Source of the DNA: Oceanobacillus chungangensis
GTDB lineage: Bacteria; Bacillota; Bacilli; Bacillales; Amphibacillaceae
Assembly (NCBI RefSeq): GCF_003369565.1
Contig: NZ_PIOD01000013.1
Location: 1-54,441 of the forward strand
Direction of reading: 5' to 3'
DNA: 54,441 bases
The position numbers and the translations under genes were made by a program. Of this stretch, positions 24,261 through 34,121 are shown in pieces. A model generated the notes under the pieces. The model saw nothing but the letters and a program-made list of their open reading frames with translations. It was not told the origin of the DNA and searched no databases. Position 1 is the first letter of the stretch, and each line of letters starts with the position of its first letter.

Positions 24261-25940
24261 TTATTCTGCTGAGCCAACGCTAGCCCATTTGTATTCATAT
24301 GGTGCTCCGAATGGGTTGATGAAAACACCCTCTACTTTAGGTGAAACTAACTGTGCACGTGAGCTTTGATAGATTGGTGCGATTCCTGCATCTTCAAATA
24401 ATATCTTCTCTGCTTTGAGGAAGTTCTCGTAGCGTGCAGCATTATCTGTTGCAAGCGTTGAAGCTGTCGCCTTCACTAATTCATCATACTCTGCATTTGA
24501 GTAGCCCATGTTATTGTTACCACTATCTGTTGTCCAAAGATTCATGTAAGTAAATGGATCAAGGAAATCTGGACCCCATCTAGAAATTTGTAATTCATAA
24601 TCCATGTTTGTATCCAAATCAAGTCGTTGTTCTTTTGGTACTTGTTTTAACTTGATTGTTAGACCCGGTAGATTCTTTTGTAATTGATTCGCAATGTATT
24701 CTGTCATAACTTTTGTTGTTTGATCATCATCAACTAATAATTCAAGTTCCACTGCATCGGTTCCTAGCTCTTCTAAGCCTTTGTCCCAGAATTCTACTGC
24801 AGCTTCTGTGTCGTATGTCATTAGGTCTCCATTAACTGCTCGGAAATCCTCGCCACCATCTGGTAGTGGTGTGAAGTCAGCTGGAATTAAACCATTTGCA
24901 ACGAATGAACCATTATTAAGAATTTCATCAACTAACGCTTGTTTATCGAACGCTCTACTAATAGCAGCTCGAATATTTTCATTTGCAAGTGCTTCTGTTG
25001 TTTTTTGATTGAATTTAATAAAGTAAACAAATGTATCTGCTGCAACAGCATAATCATCATGTGATGCATACTGATCGACTAGATCCGATGTTAAATCAAC
25101 ACGGTCAACTTTACCAGTTTCGTACAAATCAACAGCAGTTTGTGGTTCTTTAATCACTTCAAATGTTAGCTTATCCAATTGGACTGTTTCAGCATCCCAA
25201 TATTCTTCACTTTTCACAAGTTCCCAAGAGTTACTTGTACTTTTCCAGTTTTCAATCGTGAATGGACCATTTCCTAATACTGTTTCGGAACTCGTAGCAA
25301 AGCTATCTCCTTGCTCTTCAACGAATTTCTGATTCAACGGAAAGAATGTACCAAACGATGTAAGTGTTTCAAAGTATGCTGTAGGATTTTCAAGCTCGAC
25401 AACCAATGTGAAATCGCCGTCTGCTTTTACTCCTAATTCTTCAACTGGTAGCTCTCCGCTACTTACTGCTGTAGCATTTTTAATTACATCATTCATCATA
25501 TATGGACCATATTCAGAACCAGTATCTGGGTTTACTGCACGTTGCCATGCGTATACGAAGTCATGTGCAGTTACAGGTTCTCCGTTTGCCCACTTGCCGT
25601 CTTCACGTAGCGTAAATGTCCATGTCAGCCCATCTTCACTTACTTTATGGTCAGTCGCCATTCCATCTACAGGTGCTGCATTCTCATCTAATCGATATAA
25701 TCCTTCCATTGTCGCCGCCAAATAGATGAATGAAGATTCATCCGTTGCAAGCGATGGATCCATCGATGGAATCACTTCTGGATTTGTTAAATTAAGTACT
25801 TGTTCCCCGTTTTCTGCAGCAGAATCCTCTCCTGCTCCTTCTGCCTTTGGTTTATCTTCTGTATCTCCGCCAGAACATGCAACTACTACACTTAGCAATA
25901 ATCCAAATACTAGTAGCAGCATCCAATTTTTATTTCTCAT
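24261..25940 (-). CDS. Oligopeptide ABC transporter substrate-binding lipoprotein (SBP family 5, OppA-like)
   Basis: 559 residues. The N-terminal lipobox signal is LLLSVVVACSGG, with Cys22 the predicted lipidated residue, followed by an acidic linker. The SBP_bac_5 body shows EGLYRLDENAAPVDGMA, WTFTLREDGKWANGEPVTAHDFVYAWQRAV (shortened here to its recognisable core WANGEPVTAHDF), GPFTIENWKS and YELQISRWGPDFLDPFTYMN. It would capture peptides outside the membrane. No permease or ATPase genes adjoin it, so it is an orphan receptor that must use a transporter encoded elsewhere. It has its own terminator and follows the minus-strand direction of argGH. Confidence 0.9.
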   Translation of the reverse strand: MRNKNWMLLLVFGLLLSVVVACSGGDTEDKPKAEGAGEDSAAENGEQVLNLTNPEVIPSMDPSLATDESSFIYLAATMEGLYRLDENAAPVDGMATDHKVSEDGLTWTFTLREDGKWANGEPVTAHDFVYAWQRAVNPDTGSEYGPYMMNDVIKNATAVSSGELPVEELGVKADGDFTLVVELENPTAYFETLTSFGTFFPLNQKFVEEQGDSFATSSETVLGNGPFTIENWKSTSNSWELVKSEEYWDAETVQLDKLTFEVIKEPQTAVDLYETGKVDRVDLTSDLVDQYASHDDYAVAADTFVYFIKFNQKTTEALANENIRAAISRAFDKQALVDEILNNGSFVANGLIPADFTPLPDGGEDFRAVNGDLMTYDTEAAVEFWDKGLEELGTDAVELELLVDDDQTTKVMTEYIANQLQKNLPGLTIKLKQVPKEQRLDLDTNMDYELQISRWGPDFLDPFTYMNLWTTDSGNNNMGYSNAEYDELVKATASTLATDNAARYENFLKAEKILFEDAGIAPIYQSSRAQLVSPKVEGVFINPFGAPYEYKWASVGSAE

Positions 25941-26072
25941 TGTAAATCCCCCTTACCTCTATTTTTCTGAAAATTTTCGTTGTTTCCATTAAAAAGAAAC
26001 TTGTAAGTAATTATACCTAAATATTCTAATTTTGCAAGGGAATTTATTAAAATAATAGAATAATGATTGAAT

Positions 26073-26110
26073 TTAAAAACCTAGAGTATCTATCTACTCT
26101 AGGTTTTTAA
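26073..26110 (-). terminator. Terminator of argGH
   Basis: A 16-bp perfect stem, TTAAAAACCTAGAGTA (26073-26088) with its complement (26095-26110), has T-rich flanks and lies 12 bases after the argH stop. Confidence 0.9.
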
Positions 26111-26122
26111 AGATTCCCTCAA

Positions 26123-27538
26123 TTAAATTTGAATTTTTTTCATTTGTAATTTACTCCACTTATTATTCTCATCCAAAGCTGTAATTGCCGTCGTTATTTG
26201 TTCCTCTACCCGGTTTTTTGCCGTTCCACCAGCAACATCTCTTGCATTAACGACAGTCTCTGGAGTTAATACATTAAAAATATCTGAATCAATTAAGTTA
26301 GAATACGACTGAAATTCTTCTAATGACATATCTAGTAAATATTTATTTTCATTAATACAAGCTAGCACTACCTGACCAACAACGGCATGCGATTCACGAA
26401 ATGGCATCCCTTTGCCAACTAAATAATCTGCTAGATCAGTTGCATTTGAAAAATCCTCACGAACAGATGCATACATCTCTTCCTTTTTCACTTTCATTGT
26501 CTTAATCATCGGCGCAAAGAGCACCAATGCACCTCTTAGCGTTTCTACTGTATCAAACATTCCTTCTTTGTCTTCTTGCATGTCTTTATTATATGCTAGC
26601 GGCAATCCTTTCAAAGTTGTCAGCATCCCCATTAAATGTCCATAAACACGTCCAGTCTTCCCTCGGACAAGCTCTGCAACATCAGGGTTTTTCTTCTGCG
26701 GCATCATACTGCTACCTGTTGAGAATGCATCGTCCAATTCAACAAAATTGAACTCTGCACTCGACCATTGAACAATTTCCTCACATAATCTTGATAAATG
26801 GGTGGAAATCAAGGATGCATTTGCTAGAAACTCAACAACGAAATCACGGTCACTTACTGCATCTAGACTATTTTCACTTATTCCAAAAAAGCCTAGTTTA
26901 TCAGCGACAAGCTGCCGATCAATTGGAAAAGTCGTACCAGCTAAAGCACCCGCACCAAGTGGGGATTTATTTACGCGCTTAAAGCTATCCATCAGCCTTT
27001 CCACATCACGCTGGAACATAAATACATATGCCATCATATGGTGACCGAATAGTACTGGCTGGGCCCGTTGCAAATGCGTATAACCAGGCATGACCGTATC
27101 TAAATTTGCTTTCGCTTGACTTAATAAAGATTCTTGGACACCTGCAATTAGTTGTGTGATTTCAATAATCGCTTCACGTAAATACAGTCGCATATCCAAG
27201 GCTACTTGATCATTCCTGCTTCTACCCGTATGCAGCTTTCCACCGACTGAACCAATCTCTTCAATCAGCAATTTTTCTACATTCATATGAATATCTTCAT
27301 TCTCTGCTGTTAATACTGCTGTTCCATCTTCTATTTTCTTAGCTACTGTTTGTAAACCCATAGCGATAGTATCTGCATCCGTTTCCGGGATAATGCCACA
27401 GGCCTTCAGCATTTCTACATGTGCGATACTACCCTGGATATCATATTTTGCTAGTTTCTTATCAAAGTAGATAGATGCTGTATATTCATCAACTAATTGA
27501 TTTGTTGGCTTCGTAAATCGTCCACCCCATAGTTTCAC
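26123..27538 (-). CDS. argH: Argininosuccinate lyase
   Basis: 471 residues. It starts [12 protein letters not shown], with the fumarase/aspartase superfamily signature [12 protein letters not shown] (ca. 279-290), [15 protein letters not shown] (ca. 110-124) and HLQRAQP (catalytic His region). It splits argininosuccinate to arginine and fumarate, the last step of arginine synthesis. The GTG start overlaps the argG stop (GTGA), so the two are translationally coupled. Length matches the family. It ends the argGH operon. Confidence 0.97.
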   Translation of the reverse strand: MKLWGGRFTKPTNQLVDEYTASIYFDKKLAKYDIQGSIAHVEMLKACGIIPETDADTIAMGLQTVAKKIEDGTAVLTAENEDIHMNVEKLLIEEIGSVGGKLHTGRSRNDQVALDMRLYLREAIIEITQLIAGVQESLLSQAKANLDTVMPGYTHLQRAQPVLFGHHMMAYVFMFQRDVERLMDSFKRVNKSPLGAGALAGTTFPIDRQLVADKLGFFGISENSLDAVSDRDFVVEFLANASLISTHLSRLCEEIVQWSSAEFNFVELDDAFSTGSSMMPQKKNPDVAELVRGKTGRVYGHLMGMLTTLKGLPLAYNKDMQEDKEGMFDTVETLRGALVLFAPMIKTMKVKKEEMYASVREDFSNATDLADYLVGKGMPFRESHAVVGQVVLACINENKYLLDMSLEEFQSYSNLIDSDIFNVLTPETVVNARDVAGGTAKNRVEEQITTAITALDENNKWSKLQMKKIQI

Positions 27539-28794
27539 TTCTTAACAGCTTCCTTTACTCCAAGATTAACTTTGTCCATTGAATTGTCTTTCTTGATGTT
27601 AGTGCCATTTACAGCAGCATGTACCTTCGTTGGTAATCCCCATAATTTAATAAAGCCTAATGCCGCCTCGTGATCAAATGCATCTTCTTTATTATAGGTT
27701 GCAAGGTCAAAGTCATATAATGAGTTCGCTGATTCACGACCAACCACTTGGGCGCTTCCTTTATATAATTTAACTTTTACCGTACCAGATACATAGGTTT
27801 GTGTCTGCTCGATAAATGCTTTTAATGAATCGGTCAACGCTGAGAACCATAGGCCATAATAAACCGTTTGTGCGAATTTCTGCTCAATGATAGGTTTAAA
27901 TTCTGCCAATTCTCTCGGTAATGTCAATGCCTCTAACTCTTGATGTGCAGCAATTAATGTCAATGCAGCTGGCGCTTCATAAATTTCACGAGACTTAATC
28001 CCAACTAAACGATTTTCTACATGATCAATTCTTCCCACTCCATGCTTCCCAGCAATTTCATTCAATTCTAAGATAAGTTCATCCAATGGAAGTGCTTTTC
28101 CATCAATCGAAACTGGCTTCCCTTGTTCAAAAGTAAGTTGAATGATTTGCGGTTCATTCGGAGCGTCAACTGGATCAACCGTTAATTCAAATGCTTCCTT
28201 TGGAGCCTCTGCCCAAGGATCCTCAAGTACTCCGCATTCATTACTACGTCCCCATAAGTTTTGATCAATACTAAATGGATTATCTAAATCTATCGGAATT
28301 GGGATATCATGTGCTTTTGCATATTCGATTTCTTCCTCTCTAGACATCGCCCATTCACGAACAGGTGCAACGATTTGCAGATCCGGATTTAATGCAGTAA
28401 AGGCAACATCAAATCTTACTTGGTCATTTCCCTTTCCAGTACAGCCATGTGCAACAGCTGCTGCTCCTTCTTTCTCCGCAATATCTACCAAAATCTTTGA
28501 GATTAACGGACGTGATAGCGCAGAGATTAACGGATACTTTCCTTCATATAAAAGATTCGCTTGGAGTGCGGGCAACACGTATTCATTTGCAAAAAGTGAT
28601 TTTGCATCTATGACATACGATTTAATTGCACCAACATCAAGTGCCTTCTTTTGTACAAAGTCCAAGTCCTTGCCTTCCCCAACATCAAGCGCAACAGCGA
28701 TAACGTCATAATTATATTTTTCCTGCAGCCAATTAATTGCTACTGAAGTATCTAACCCACCAGAATATGCTAAAACGATCTTTTCTTTCCCCAT
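27535..28794 (-). CDS. argG: Argininosuccinate synthase
   Basis: 419 residues. The ATP pyrophosphatase P-loop [15 protein letters not shown] lies at 10-24, with [14 protein letters not shown] (ca. 116-129) for citrulline/aspartate binding and [11 protein letters not shown]. It joins citrulline and aspartate with ATP. The ATG is preceded by GAGAGGGG. Directly upstream are two ArgR-type boxes overlapping the promoter, so arginine repression is expected. Confidence 0.97.
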   Translation of the reverse strand: MGKEKIVLAYSGGLDTSVAINWLQEKYNYDVIAVALDVGEGKDLDFVQKKALDVGAIKSYVIDAKSLFANEYVLPALQANLLYEGKYPLISALSRPLISKILVDIAEKEGAAAVAHGCTGKGNDQVRFDVAFTALNPDLQIVAPVREWAMSREEEIEYAKAHDIPIPIDLDNPFSIDQNLWGRSNECGVLEDPWAEAPKEAFELTVDPVDAPNEPQIIQLTFEQGKPVSIDGKALPLDELILELNEIAGKHGVGRIDHVENRLVGIKSREIYEAPAALTLIAAHQELEALTLPRELAEFKPIIEQKFAQTVYYGLWFSALTDSLKAFIEQTQTYVSGTVKVKLYKGSAQVVGRESANSLYDFDLATYNKEDAFDHEAALGFIKLWGLPTKVHAAVNGTNIKKDNSMDKVNLGVKEAVKK

Positions 28795-28826
28795 TTTTAT
28801 TTTCCCCTCTCACTTTTTACTTTGTA

Positions 28827-28861
28827 TGAATTATTATGCAATATAATGCATAATAATTCAA
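28827..28861 (-). promoter_or_regulatory. argG promoter overlapped by two ARG boxes
   Basis: TGAATTATTATGCA (28827-28840) and TGCATAATAATTCA (28847-28860) form a perfect 14-bp inverted repeat. Each half also fits the ARG box core TGAATNNNNATTCA with one mismatch. On the minus strand, -35 TTGAAT (28856-28861) and -10 CATAAT (28833-28838), 17 bases apart, lie inside the boxes. An ArgR/AhrC hexamer bound here would block RNA polymerase. Confidence 0.82.
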
Positions 28862-28914
28862 GTGGTTTTTTAACTATTTTAATTTATTTAACTTATTTAT
28901 CAAAAGTTATTTGT

Positions 28915-29025
28915 AATTATGCATTGGCCGAAGCTTTTCTTATCCTGTAAGAGGCTCACCAGCCACCCGCGGGAAGCTTAGTGTATTTCCGGAGCGACTG
29001 GTCCGAGAGCATTTGGCAGAGTAAC
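28915..29025 (-). repeat. Dispersed repeat element, fragment D
   Basis: Only the right end of the ~340-bp family remains: AGAGGCTCACCAGCCACCCG, CGGGAAGCTTAGTGTATTTC and CGGAGCGACTGGTCCGAGAG. It has the same orientation as the copies at 23812 and 45670. The left ~230 bases are absent. Confidence 0.75.
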
Positions 29026-29049
29026 TAAAAATTGAGCCCTTCAAACAAA

Positions 29050-29092
29050 AAAATCAGGCATTCAAAGTAGACTAACTACCTTGAATGCCTGA
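29050..29092 (-). terminator. Terminator of the YhfK-like gene
   Basis: TCAGGCATTCAA (29054-29065) pairs with TTGAATGCCTGA (29081-29092), extended by GTAG/CTAC. It is followed on the minus strand by a run of seven T residues. Confidence 0.88.
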
Positions 29093-29107
29093 ATATTGAA
29101 CATTGTC

Positions 29108-29755
29108 TTACAGATTGTTTAATGCGTCTGCAATAGGCGTATCCCCAGTAATGAGGTCAAATGACTGACGATATGTCTTTTCTTCATTTAGAGACGCAAT
29201 AATTGTTCGCGCAACATCTTCACGTGGTACTGAACCCCGCGTTAGACTTTCTGCAACAGTTACCTTTCCTGTGCCTGGTTCATTTAATAATCCGCCAGGG
29301 CGAACGATCGTATAATTTAATTCACTCGCTATAAGCTCCTTATCCGCATAGTGTTTCGCGGCCATATAAGGTTTAATTGGACTATCTGCCCAAGCATCGC
29401 GATTGTCAGCATTAATTGCACTAACCATCACAAAACGTTTTGCACCGACCTGTTCTGCAGCTTCTATCGATTTTACTGCCCCATCTAAATCGACTAATAG
29501 AGTTTTATCTGCTCCAGTATTTCCGCCAGAACCAGCCGAGAAGATTATTGCATCACTGCCTTCCATCGCACCTGCTAGTTGCTCAACTGAACCTTCTAAA
29601 TTAGCAACAACTGCGTCCACACCTGATTCCTTTAGTGCATCGGCTTGTTCCTCTCTTCGCACCATTGCTTTAAGTGAATGTTCCTCACTTTCTTGTATTA
29701 GGCTTACTAAATGTTTGCCAATTTGCCCGTTTGCACCGATTAATAGTATCTTCAT
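29108..29755 (-). CDS. NAD(P)-binding atypical SDR protein (YhfK-like)
   Basis: 215 residues. The Rossmann loop LIGANGQIGKHLVSLI is at the N-terminus, SDAIIFSAGSGGNTG lies around 69-83, KRFVMVSAIN replaces the classical catalytic region, and YAAKHYADK-like MAAKHYADKELI follows, then YTIVRPGGLLNEPGTG. This is the NmrA/SDR_a5 group to which B. subtilis YhfK (214 aa) belongs; substrates are unknown. It may be an NAD(P)H-sensing or reductase protein. It is a single gene with its own terminator. Confidence 0.82.
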   Translation of the reverse strand: MKILLIGANGQIGKHLVSLIQESEEHSLKAMVRREEQADALKESGVDAVVANLEGSVEQLAGAMEGSDAIIFSAGSGGNTGADKTLLVDLDGAVKSIEAAEQVGAKRFVMVSAINADNRDAWADSPIKPYMAAKHYADKELIASELNYTIVRPGGLLNEPGTGKVTVAESLTRGSVPREDVARTIIASLNEEKTYRQSFDLITGDTPIADALNNL

Positions 29756-29947
29756 TGTAATCTCCCCTTTACGATAAGAATACTTACTCTATTCATTGTT
29801 TCAGATTATAGAATTTTAATCAAAGCATGTGCTTAATCGAACTTTGTAACATAATTATGCCATCGCAATCCCCATTTCAGTTGATTGTTCTAAGCCAATC
29901 CCAGTAATAATAGAGAAAATACACGAAAAGAAAAGTTACAGCAAAAA

Positions 29948-29969
29948 AAAGACTGGCTGGCCAGTCTTT
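29948..29969 (-). terminator. Terminator of the pst operon
   Basis: AAAGACTGG (29948-29956) pairs with CCAGTCTTT (29961-29969). It is followed on the minus strand by eight T residues, 5 bases after the pstB stop. Confidence 0.92.
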
Positions 29970-29974
29970 CGTTC

Positions 29975-30811
29975 TTAACCAAATCGACCTGAAATGTAAT
30001 CTTCCGTACGTGAGTCAGATGGATTTGTAAAAATATTATTTGTATTATCGTATTCAACAACTTTCCCATCAAGGAAGAAAGCAGTTCTATCAGAAATACG
30101 AGCTGCTTGTTGCATATTATGTGTAACGATAATGATTGAGTAGTCCTTCTTCAATTCCTGGATTAATTCTTCAATCCGAAGTGTAGATTTAGGATCAAGT
30201 GCAGATGTAGGCTCATCCATAAGGATAACGTCAGGCTGAACCGCTAAACAACGAGCGATACATAAACGCTGTTGTTGTCCACCTGAAAGTCCATAGGCAT
30301 TTTCGTTTAGTCGATCTTTTACTTCATCCCAAATGTAAGCACCACGAAGACTCTTCTCTACCACTTCGTCTAAGATTTTCTTATTACGGATACCATGGAT
30401 CTTTGGACCGTAAGCAATATTGTCATAGATAGATTTAGGAAATGGATTTGGCTTTTGGAATACCATTCCAACTCTAGTTCTTAAATCCTCTACTTTAAAT
30501 GACTTATCTAAAATATTCTTCGATTGGTATGTGATTGTACCTGTTGTACGCACTCCAGGAACAAGTTCGACCATACGATTTAATGTCTTGATATATGTTG
30601 ACTTACCACAACCAGAAGGTCCAATAATTGCTGTAACTTCCTTCTCATATATGGACAAATTGATATCTCTTAATGCATGAGTATCCGAGTACCATAAGTT
30701 TAGATCTTTCGTATCATAAACAATGTTGCGTTCAGTGTTTGCCGTATCAACTGCAACATTATCAACTTTCAGCTTTACGGTTGATTTCTTGTTTTCTGAT
30801 GAAGAACTCAT
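29975..30811 (-). CDS. pstB: Phosphate ABC transporter ATP-binding protein PstB
   Basis: 278 residues. Walker A is [19 protein letters not shown] (ca. 63-81), Q-loop [19 protein letters not shown], signature [16 protein letters not shown], Walker [14 protein letters not shown] and the switch His in VTHNMQQA. The phosphate-specific FQKPNPFP sequence identifies PstB. It carries about 25 extra N-terminal residues before the ABC core. It powers high-affinity phosphate uptake through PstC/PstA. The ATG follows AAGGAG. No phoU follows before the terminator. Confidence 0.96.
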   Translation of the reverse strand: MSSSSENKKSTVKLKVDNVAVDTANTERNIVYDTKDLNLWYSDTHALRDINLSIYEKEVTAIIGPSGCGKSTYIKTLNRMVELVPGVRTTGTITYQSKNILDKSFKVEDLRTRVGMVFQKPNPFPKSIYDNIAYGPKIHGIRNKKILDEVVEKSLRGAYIWDEVKDRLNENAYGLSGGQQQRLCIARCLAVQPDVILMDEPTSALDPKSTLRIEELIQELKKDYSIIIVTHNMQQAARISDRTAFFLDGKVVEYDNTNNIFTNPSDSRTEDYISGRFG

Positions 30812-30888
30812 CGTTTTCCACTCCTTAATATCTTATATCCAGCTTCGTTAATAACAAACGAATAATCTATACTTGCTAGTATCACGCA

Positions 30889-31773
30889 TTAATATCTTTG
30901 TTGGAATTTATTTCGAATAAAGATAGCAATGGAATTTAGGATAAATAATAGTAAAAGTAATATTATAATCGTTGCTGCTGCTAAGTTTGCATATTCAGCA
31001 ACTAGTGACGCATCAAGTGTCCAGTAATAAATTTGCATTGGAAGTGCTGTAAATGTATCTAGTAAACCATTCGGGAAAGGAATTAAAAATGCAGGTATAC
31101 CTAATACAGTTAATGGAGCAGTTTCACCGATCGCACGTGATAGGGATAAAATCGTTCCTGTTAAAATACTCGGTAGAGCTGCAGGTAAAATAACGGTTCT
31201 GATTGTTTGCCATTTTGTAGCACCCATTCCATATGAAGCTTCCGATAAATGCTGTGGAACTGCTCGGAGCGCTTCCTGAGCGGAAACAATAAGGATTGGT
31301 AATACAAGCAGTGATAATGTTAGCCCACCAGCTAGAACAGCATTACCTAGTCCTAAAAATCTGGAAAATACCGTCAATCCTAAAAGACCATATACAATGG
31401 AAGGTACACCAGCCAAATTAGAAATATTTGTCTGGATGAAGTTCTGAAACCATCCTTTTTTAGCATATAACTCCAAATAAATCGCTGAGCCTATCCCAAT
31501 TATTATTGTAACAGGAATGACTACTAACATCATCCAAGTCGTACCGAGAAGTGCTCCCATAATTCCAGCTCTATCAGGATTTGAAGATAGTTTGGCCGTT
31601 AAAAAATTCCAATCCAGCCAGCCAATTCCTTGCATAAGAACTCGAATTAACAGGATTGCAAGGACAACTAGTCCAACTAATGTAGAGAGGAAAAAGATTA
31701 CTTTCCAAATATTATTTTTACGAACGCGGGCATTCATTCTACCTTCTAATTTGGTTGCATCAATTTGTTTCAT
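30889..31773 (-). CDS. pstA: Phosphate ABC transporter permease PstA
   Basis: 294 residues with about six membrane helices. The binding-protein-dependent permease EAA loop EALRAVPQHLSEASYGMGATKWQTI (core EASYGMGATK ca. 198-207) is followed by LPAALPSILTGTILSLSRAIGETAPL, typical of PstA. It forms the phosphate channel with PstC. The start ATG follows GGGAGG and lies 2 bases after pstC. Confidence 0.95.
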   Translation of the reverse strand: MKQIDATKLEGRMNARVRKNNIWKVIFFLSTLVGLVVLAILLIRVLMQGIGWLDWNFLTAKLSSNPDRAGIMGALLGTTWMMLVVIPVTIIIGIGSAIYLELYAKKGWFQNFIQTNISNLAGVPSIVYGLLGLTVFSRFLGLGNAVLAGGLTLSLLVLPILIVSAQEALRAVPQHLSEASYGMGATKWQTIRTVILPAALPSILTGTILSLSRAIGETAPLTVLGIPAFLIPFPNGLLDTFTALPMQIYYWTLDASLVAEYANLAAATIIILLLLLFILNSIAIFIRNKFQQRY

Positions 31774-31775
31774 AA

Positions 31776-32732
31776 TTAATATTCCTCCCTAAATTTACGA
31801 GAGACATATCTTGCAAGTAAATTCATAATAAGTGTAAATACAAATAGTGTTAACGCAACAGCATATAAGCTATAGTATATTGTCGTCCCAGCAGCTGCTT
31901 CCCCACCAGAGACCTCAACAATATACGCAGTCATCGTCTGCATAGATTGTGTAATGTCAAATGTAAAGTTTTTGGAACTACCACTTGCAATCGTAACAAT
32001 CATTGTTTCACCAATAGCACGCGAAATACCAAGAACAAATGATGCAATAATTCCTGATAACGCTGCAGGCAATACTACTTTAATTGTTGTTTCAAGTTTA
32101 GTTGCTCCCATAGCGAGTGATCCTTCGCGCATTGCATTCGGAACGGATGTCATCGCATCTTCAGATAATGATGCAATCATTGGGATGATCATTACACCCA
32201 TAACAAGACCAGGACTGAGTATATTCGTAGCTTCGACACCAGGAAATATGGATCGTATTAGAGGTGTTACAAAGGTGAATGCGAAAAAACCGTACACAAT
32301 TGTCGGTATCCCTGCAAGTACTTCTAATAGTGGTTTGATTACTCTTCTAACTCTTTCGGATGCATATTCACTTAAATAAATTGCAGACATTAGCCCAATT
32401 GGACCAGCTACAAGCATCGCAATAATAGTTGATATAATAGTACCATTTATTAATGGTAGAACTCCGAATTCAGGGTTCTGACTTAAAGGCTTCAATACTG
32501 TTCCAGTAAAGAATTCCCAGATTGGAACTATTTTAAAGAATTCAATTGCTTCACTAATTAATGTAAGAACAATTCCTATTGTCGTAAGAACTGAAATAAA
32601 TGCAATAATAAATAGAATTGCTGGAATAGCCTTCTCTAAATAATTAGAGAAACTTTTCTTTTGCTTATTTTTTGCAATCATTTCACCGACGTCAACAGCA
32701 TTCTTCTTGTTTAAACCGCTGTTTGTTGCCAT
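31776..32732 (-). CDS. pstC: Phosphate ABC transporter permease PstC
   Basis: 318 residues with a cytoplasmic N-terminus (about 35 residues) and six membrane helices. The EAA loop is MREGSLAMGATKLETTIKVVLPAA (core GSLAMGATK), and AGIPTIVYGFFAF is the PstC-typical segment. It pairs with PstA in the phosphate channel. AAGGAG stands 13 bases before the ATG, longer than ideal, which could lower translation. A stable hairpin separates it from pstS. Confidence 0.95.
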   Translation of the reverse strand: MATNSGLNKKNAVDVGEMIAKNKQKKSFSNYLEKAIPAILFIIAFISVLTTIGIVLTLISEAIEFFKIVPIWEFFTGTVLKPLSQNPEFGVLPLINGTIISTIIAMLVAGPIGLMSAIYLSEYASERVRRVIKPLLEVLAGIPTIVYGFFAFTFVTPLIRSIFPGVEATNILSPGLVMGVMIIPMIASLSEDAMTSVPNAMREGSLAMGATKLETTIKVVLPAALSGIIASFVLGISRAIGETMIVTIASGSSKNFTFDITQSMQTMTAYIVEVSGGEAAAGTTIYYSLYAVALTLFVFTLIMNLLARYVSRKFREEY

Positions 32733-32775
32733 ATTTTGTGTGGCACTCCTTCCGCAACATTGCTTAAAAACTCAG

Positions 32776-32816
32776 AATAAGATGAGAGCAACGCATTAGT
32801 TAGCTCTCATCTTATT
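32776..32816 (-). terminator. Intercistronic hairpin between pstS and pstC
   Basis: AATAAGATGAGAGC (32776-32789) pairs perfectly with GCTCTCATCTTATT (32803-32816). On the minus strand it is followed by CTGAGTTTTTAAG. It probably ends or stabilises a pstS-only transcript so that binding protein is made in excess over the permease, as known for Bacillus pst operons. Confidence 0.75.
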
Positions 32817-32851
32817 AGATTATATATTAATTTACTATGAAATGCTATTGA

Positions 32852-33844
32852 TTATTTAATTGCTTCTAATTCTTCTAGTAATGCTTTTGCTTCTTCATCT
32901 GGAATTGGTGCGAAACCAGTTTCTCCAGCGAAAGTATTTGTATTTTCCATTACATATTTAGCATAATCAAGCACTTCTGGTTTATCTTTAGCATGATTTA
33001 CATTTAGGTAAGTAAATACTGGACGAGTGAAGTTAGCATAAGGACCTTCTTCACCAATAGTATCAAGTGATGGAACAACTGCACCTTCACCAAAGTCAAT
33101 ACCTACTGCATTAATTTTTTCTTTGTTGCTATTATAGTAACCAAATCCGAAGAATCCAATTGCATTTTTATCTTCTGCTACAAGCGTTACAAGTGTTGAG
33201 TAATCTTGTTGAAGATCAATATCACTAACTAAATCTTGTTCTTCAAGAATGTTTTCATAGAAGAATTCATAAGTACCATGGTTTTCATTTGGTCCGTAAG
33301 TTTGAATCTTTTCTTCTGGCCATTCTGGATTAATGTCAGACCAGTTTGTTGCTGTACCAAGGAAAATATCTTTAACTTGTTGTTCAGTAAGTTCTTTAGC
33401 CCAGTCATTATCTGGGTTAGTTACAATTGTTAAACCGTCTAATGCTACTTTAAGTTCTTTTACTTCGATTCCAAGATCATCAGCTTTCGCTTGTTCTTCA
33501 TCTTTAATTTCACGAGAAGCATCATTAAAGTCTGTTCCATCTTCTGCTAGGAATTTTTCAAATCCAGCACCTGTACCTGCACGACTTACTTCTACAGATA
33601 CACCTGGTTGGTCAACTGACATATATTCTTCAGCAATTCTTTGCATTAATGGGAAAACAGTTCCTGAACCATCAATTACAACGCTACCTTCTAATTCTTC
33701 AGATCCAGCGTCTTCTGATGCTGTACCTTCTTCAGTTCCTTTATCCTCTGTATCTGTTTCGCCTTTGTCCGCTCCTCCGCATGCTACAAGCACAATTGCA
33801 AGTGCTGCTACTACTAGGAACATAAGATACTTTTTGAAATTCAT
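32852..33844 (-). CDS. pstS: Phosphate-binding lipoprotein PstS
   Basis: 330 residues. A lipoprotein signal peptide ends in LAIVLVACGG (Cys22), followed by an acidic Glu/Asp/Ser linker. The phosphate-binding fold shows VVIDGSGTVFPL (phosphate contacts by Ser/Thr), SRAGTGAGFEKF, DASREIKDEE and IQTYGPNENHGTYEFF. It captures phosphate outside the cell for PstCAB. It is the first gene of the operon, behind PhoP-type boxes. The acidic linker and overall acidic surface fit a salt-tolerant host. Confidence 0.95.
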   Translation of the reverse strand: MNFKKYLMFLVVAALAIVLVACGGADKGETDTEDKGTEEGTASEDAGSEELEGSVVIDGSGTVFPLMQRIAEEYMSVDQPGVSVEVSRAGTGAGFEKFLAEDGTDFNDASREIKDEEQAKADDLGIEVKELKVALDGLTIVTNPDNDWAKELTEQQVKDIFLGTATNWSDINPEWPEEKIQTYGPNENHGTYEFFYENILEEQDLVSDIDLQQDYSTLVTLVAEDKNAIGFFGFGYYNSNKEKINAVGIDFGEGAVVPSLDTIGEEGPYANFTRPVFTYLNVNHAKDKPEVLDYAKYVMENTNTFAGETGFAPIPDEEAKALLEELEAIK

Positions 33845-33906
33845 GACTAAATGTCCTCCCTATTGTGAACTATTTATTTTCGAGCCGCTTTTTGCTCTCA
33901 ATTGAT

Positions 33907-33970
33907 AGTATAGTGGGTAAATATTAAGATTGTGTGTACTGAATGTAAAGGTTTTGTAAATTTATGTAGA
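33907..33970 (-). promoter_or_regulatory. pstS promoter with PhoP (Pho box) repeats
   Basis: On the minus strand TTTACA-like hexamers occur at 33965-33970 (TCTACA), 33955-33960 (TTTACA), 33944-33949 (TTTACA) and 33933-33938 (TACACA), spaced 10-11 bases. This is the direct-repeat layout bound by PhoP in Bacillus. Another TTTACA is at 33998-34003. A -10 box TATACT (33907-33912) follows, with the last hexamer in the -35 region. Induction on phosphate starvation is inferred. Confidence 0.8.
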
Positions 33971-34121
33971 AAAAGTCCCCCTAATTTCGTAGAATTTTGT
34001 AAAAAAACGCGTCATTTATCCCTAATTAACCAGCAATACTATCATGTCCTTATATCATTTGCACTATTTTATTTGTTATACTTACATTTGTTAATTAATT
34101 TCTATTAGGAGTGGAAATACG

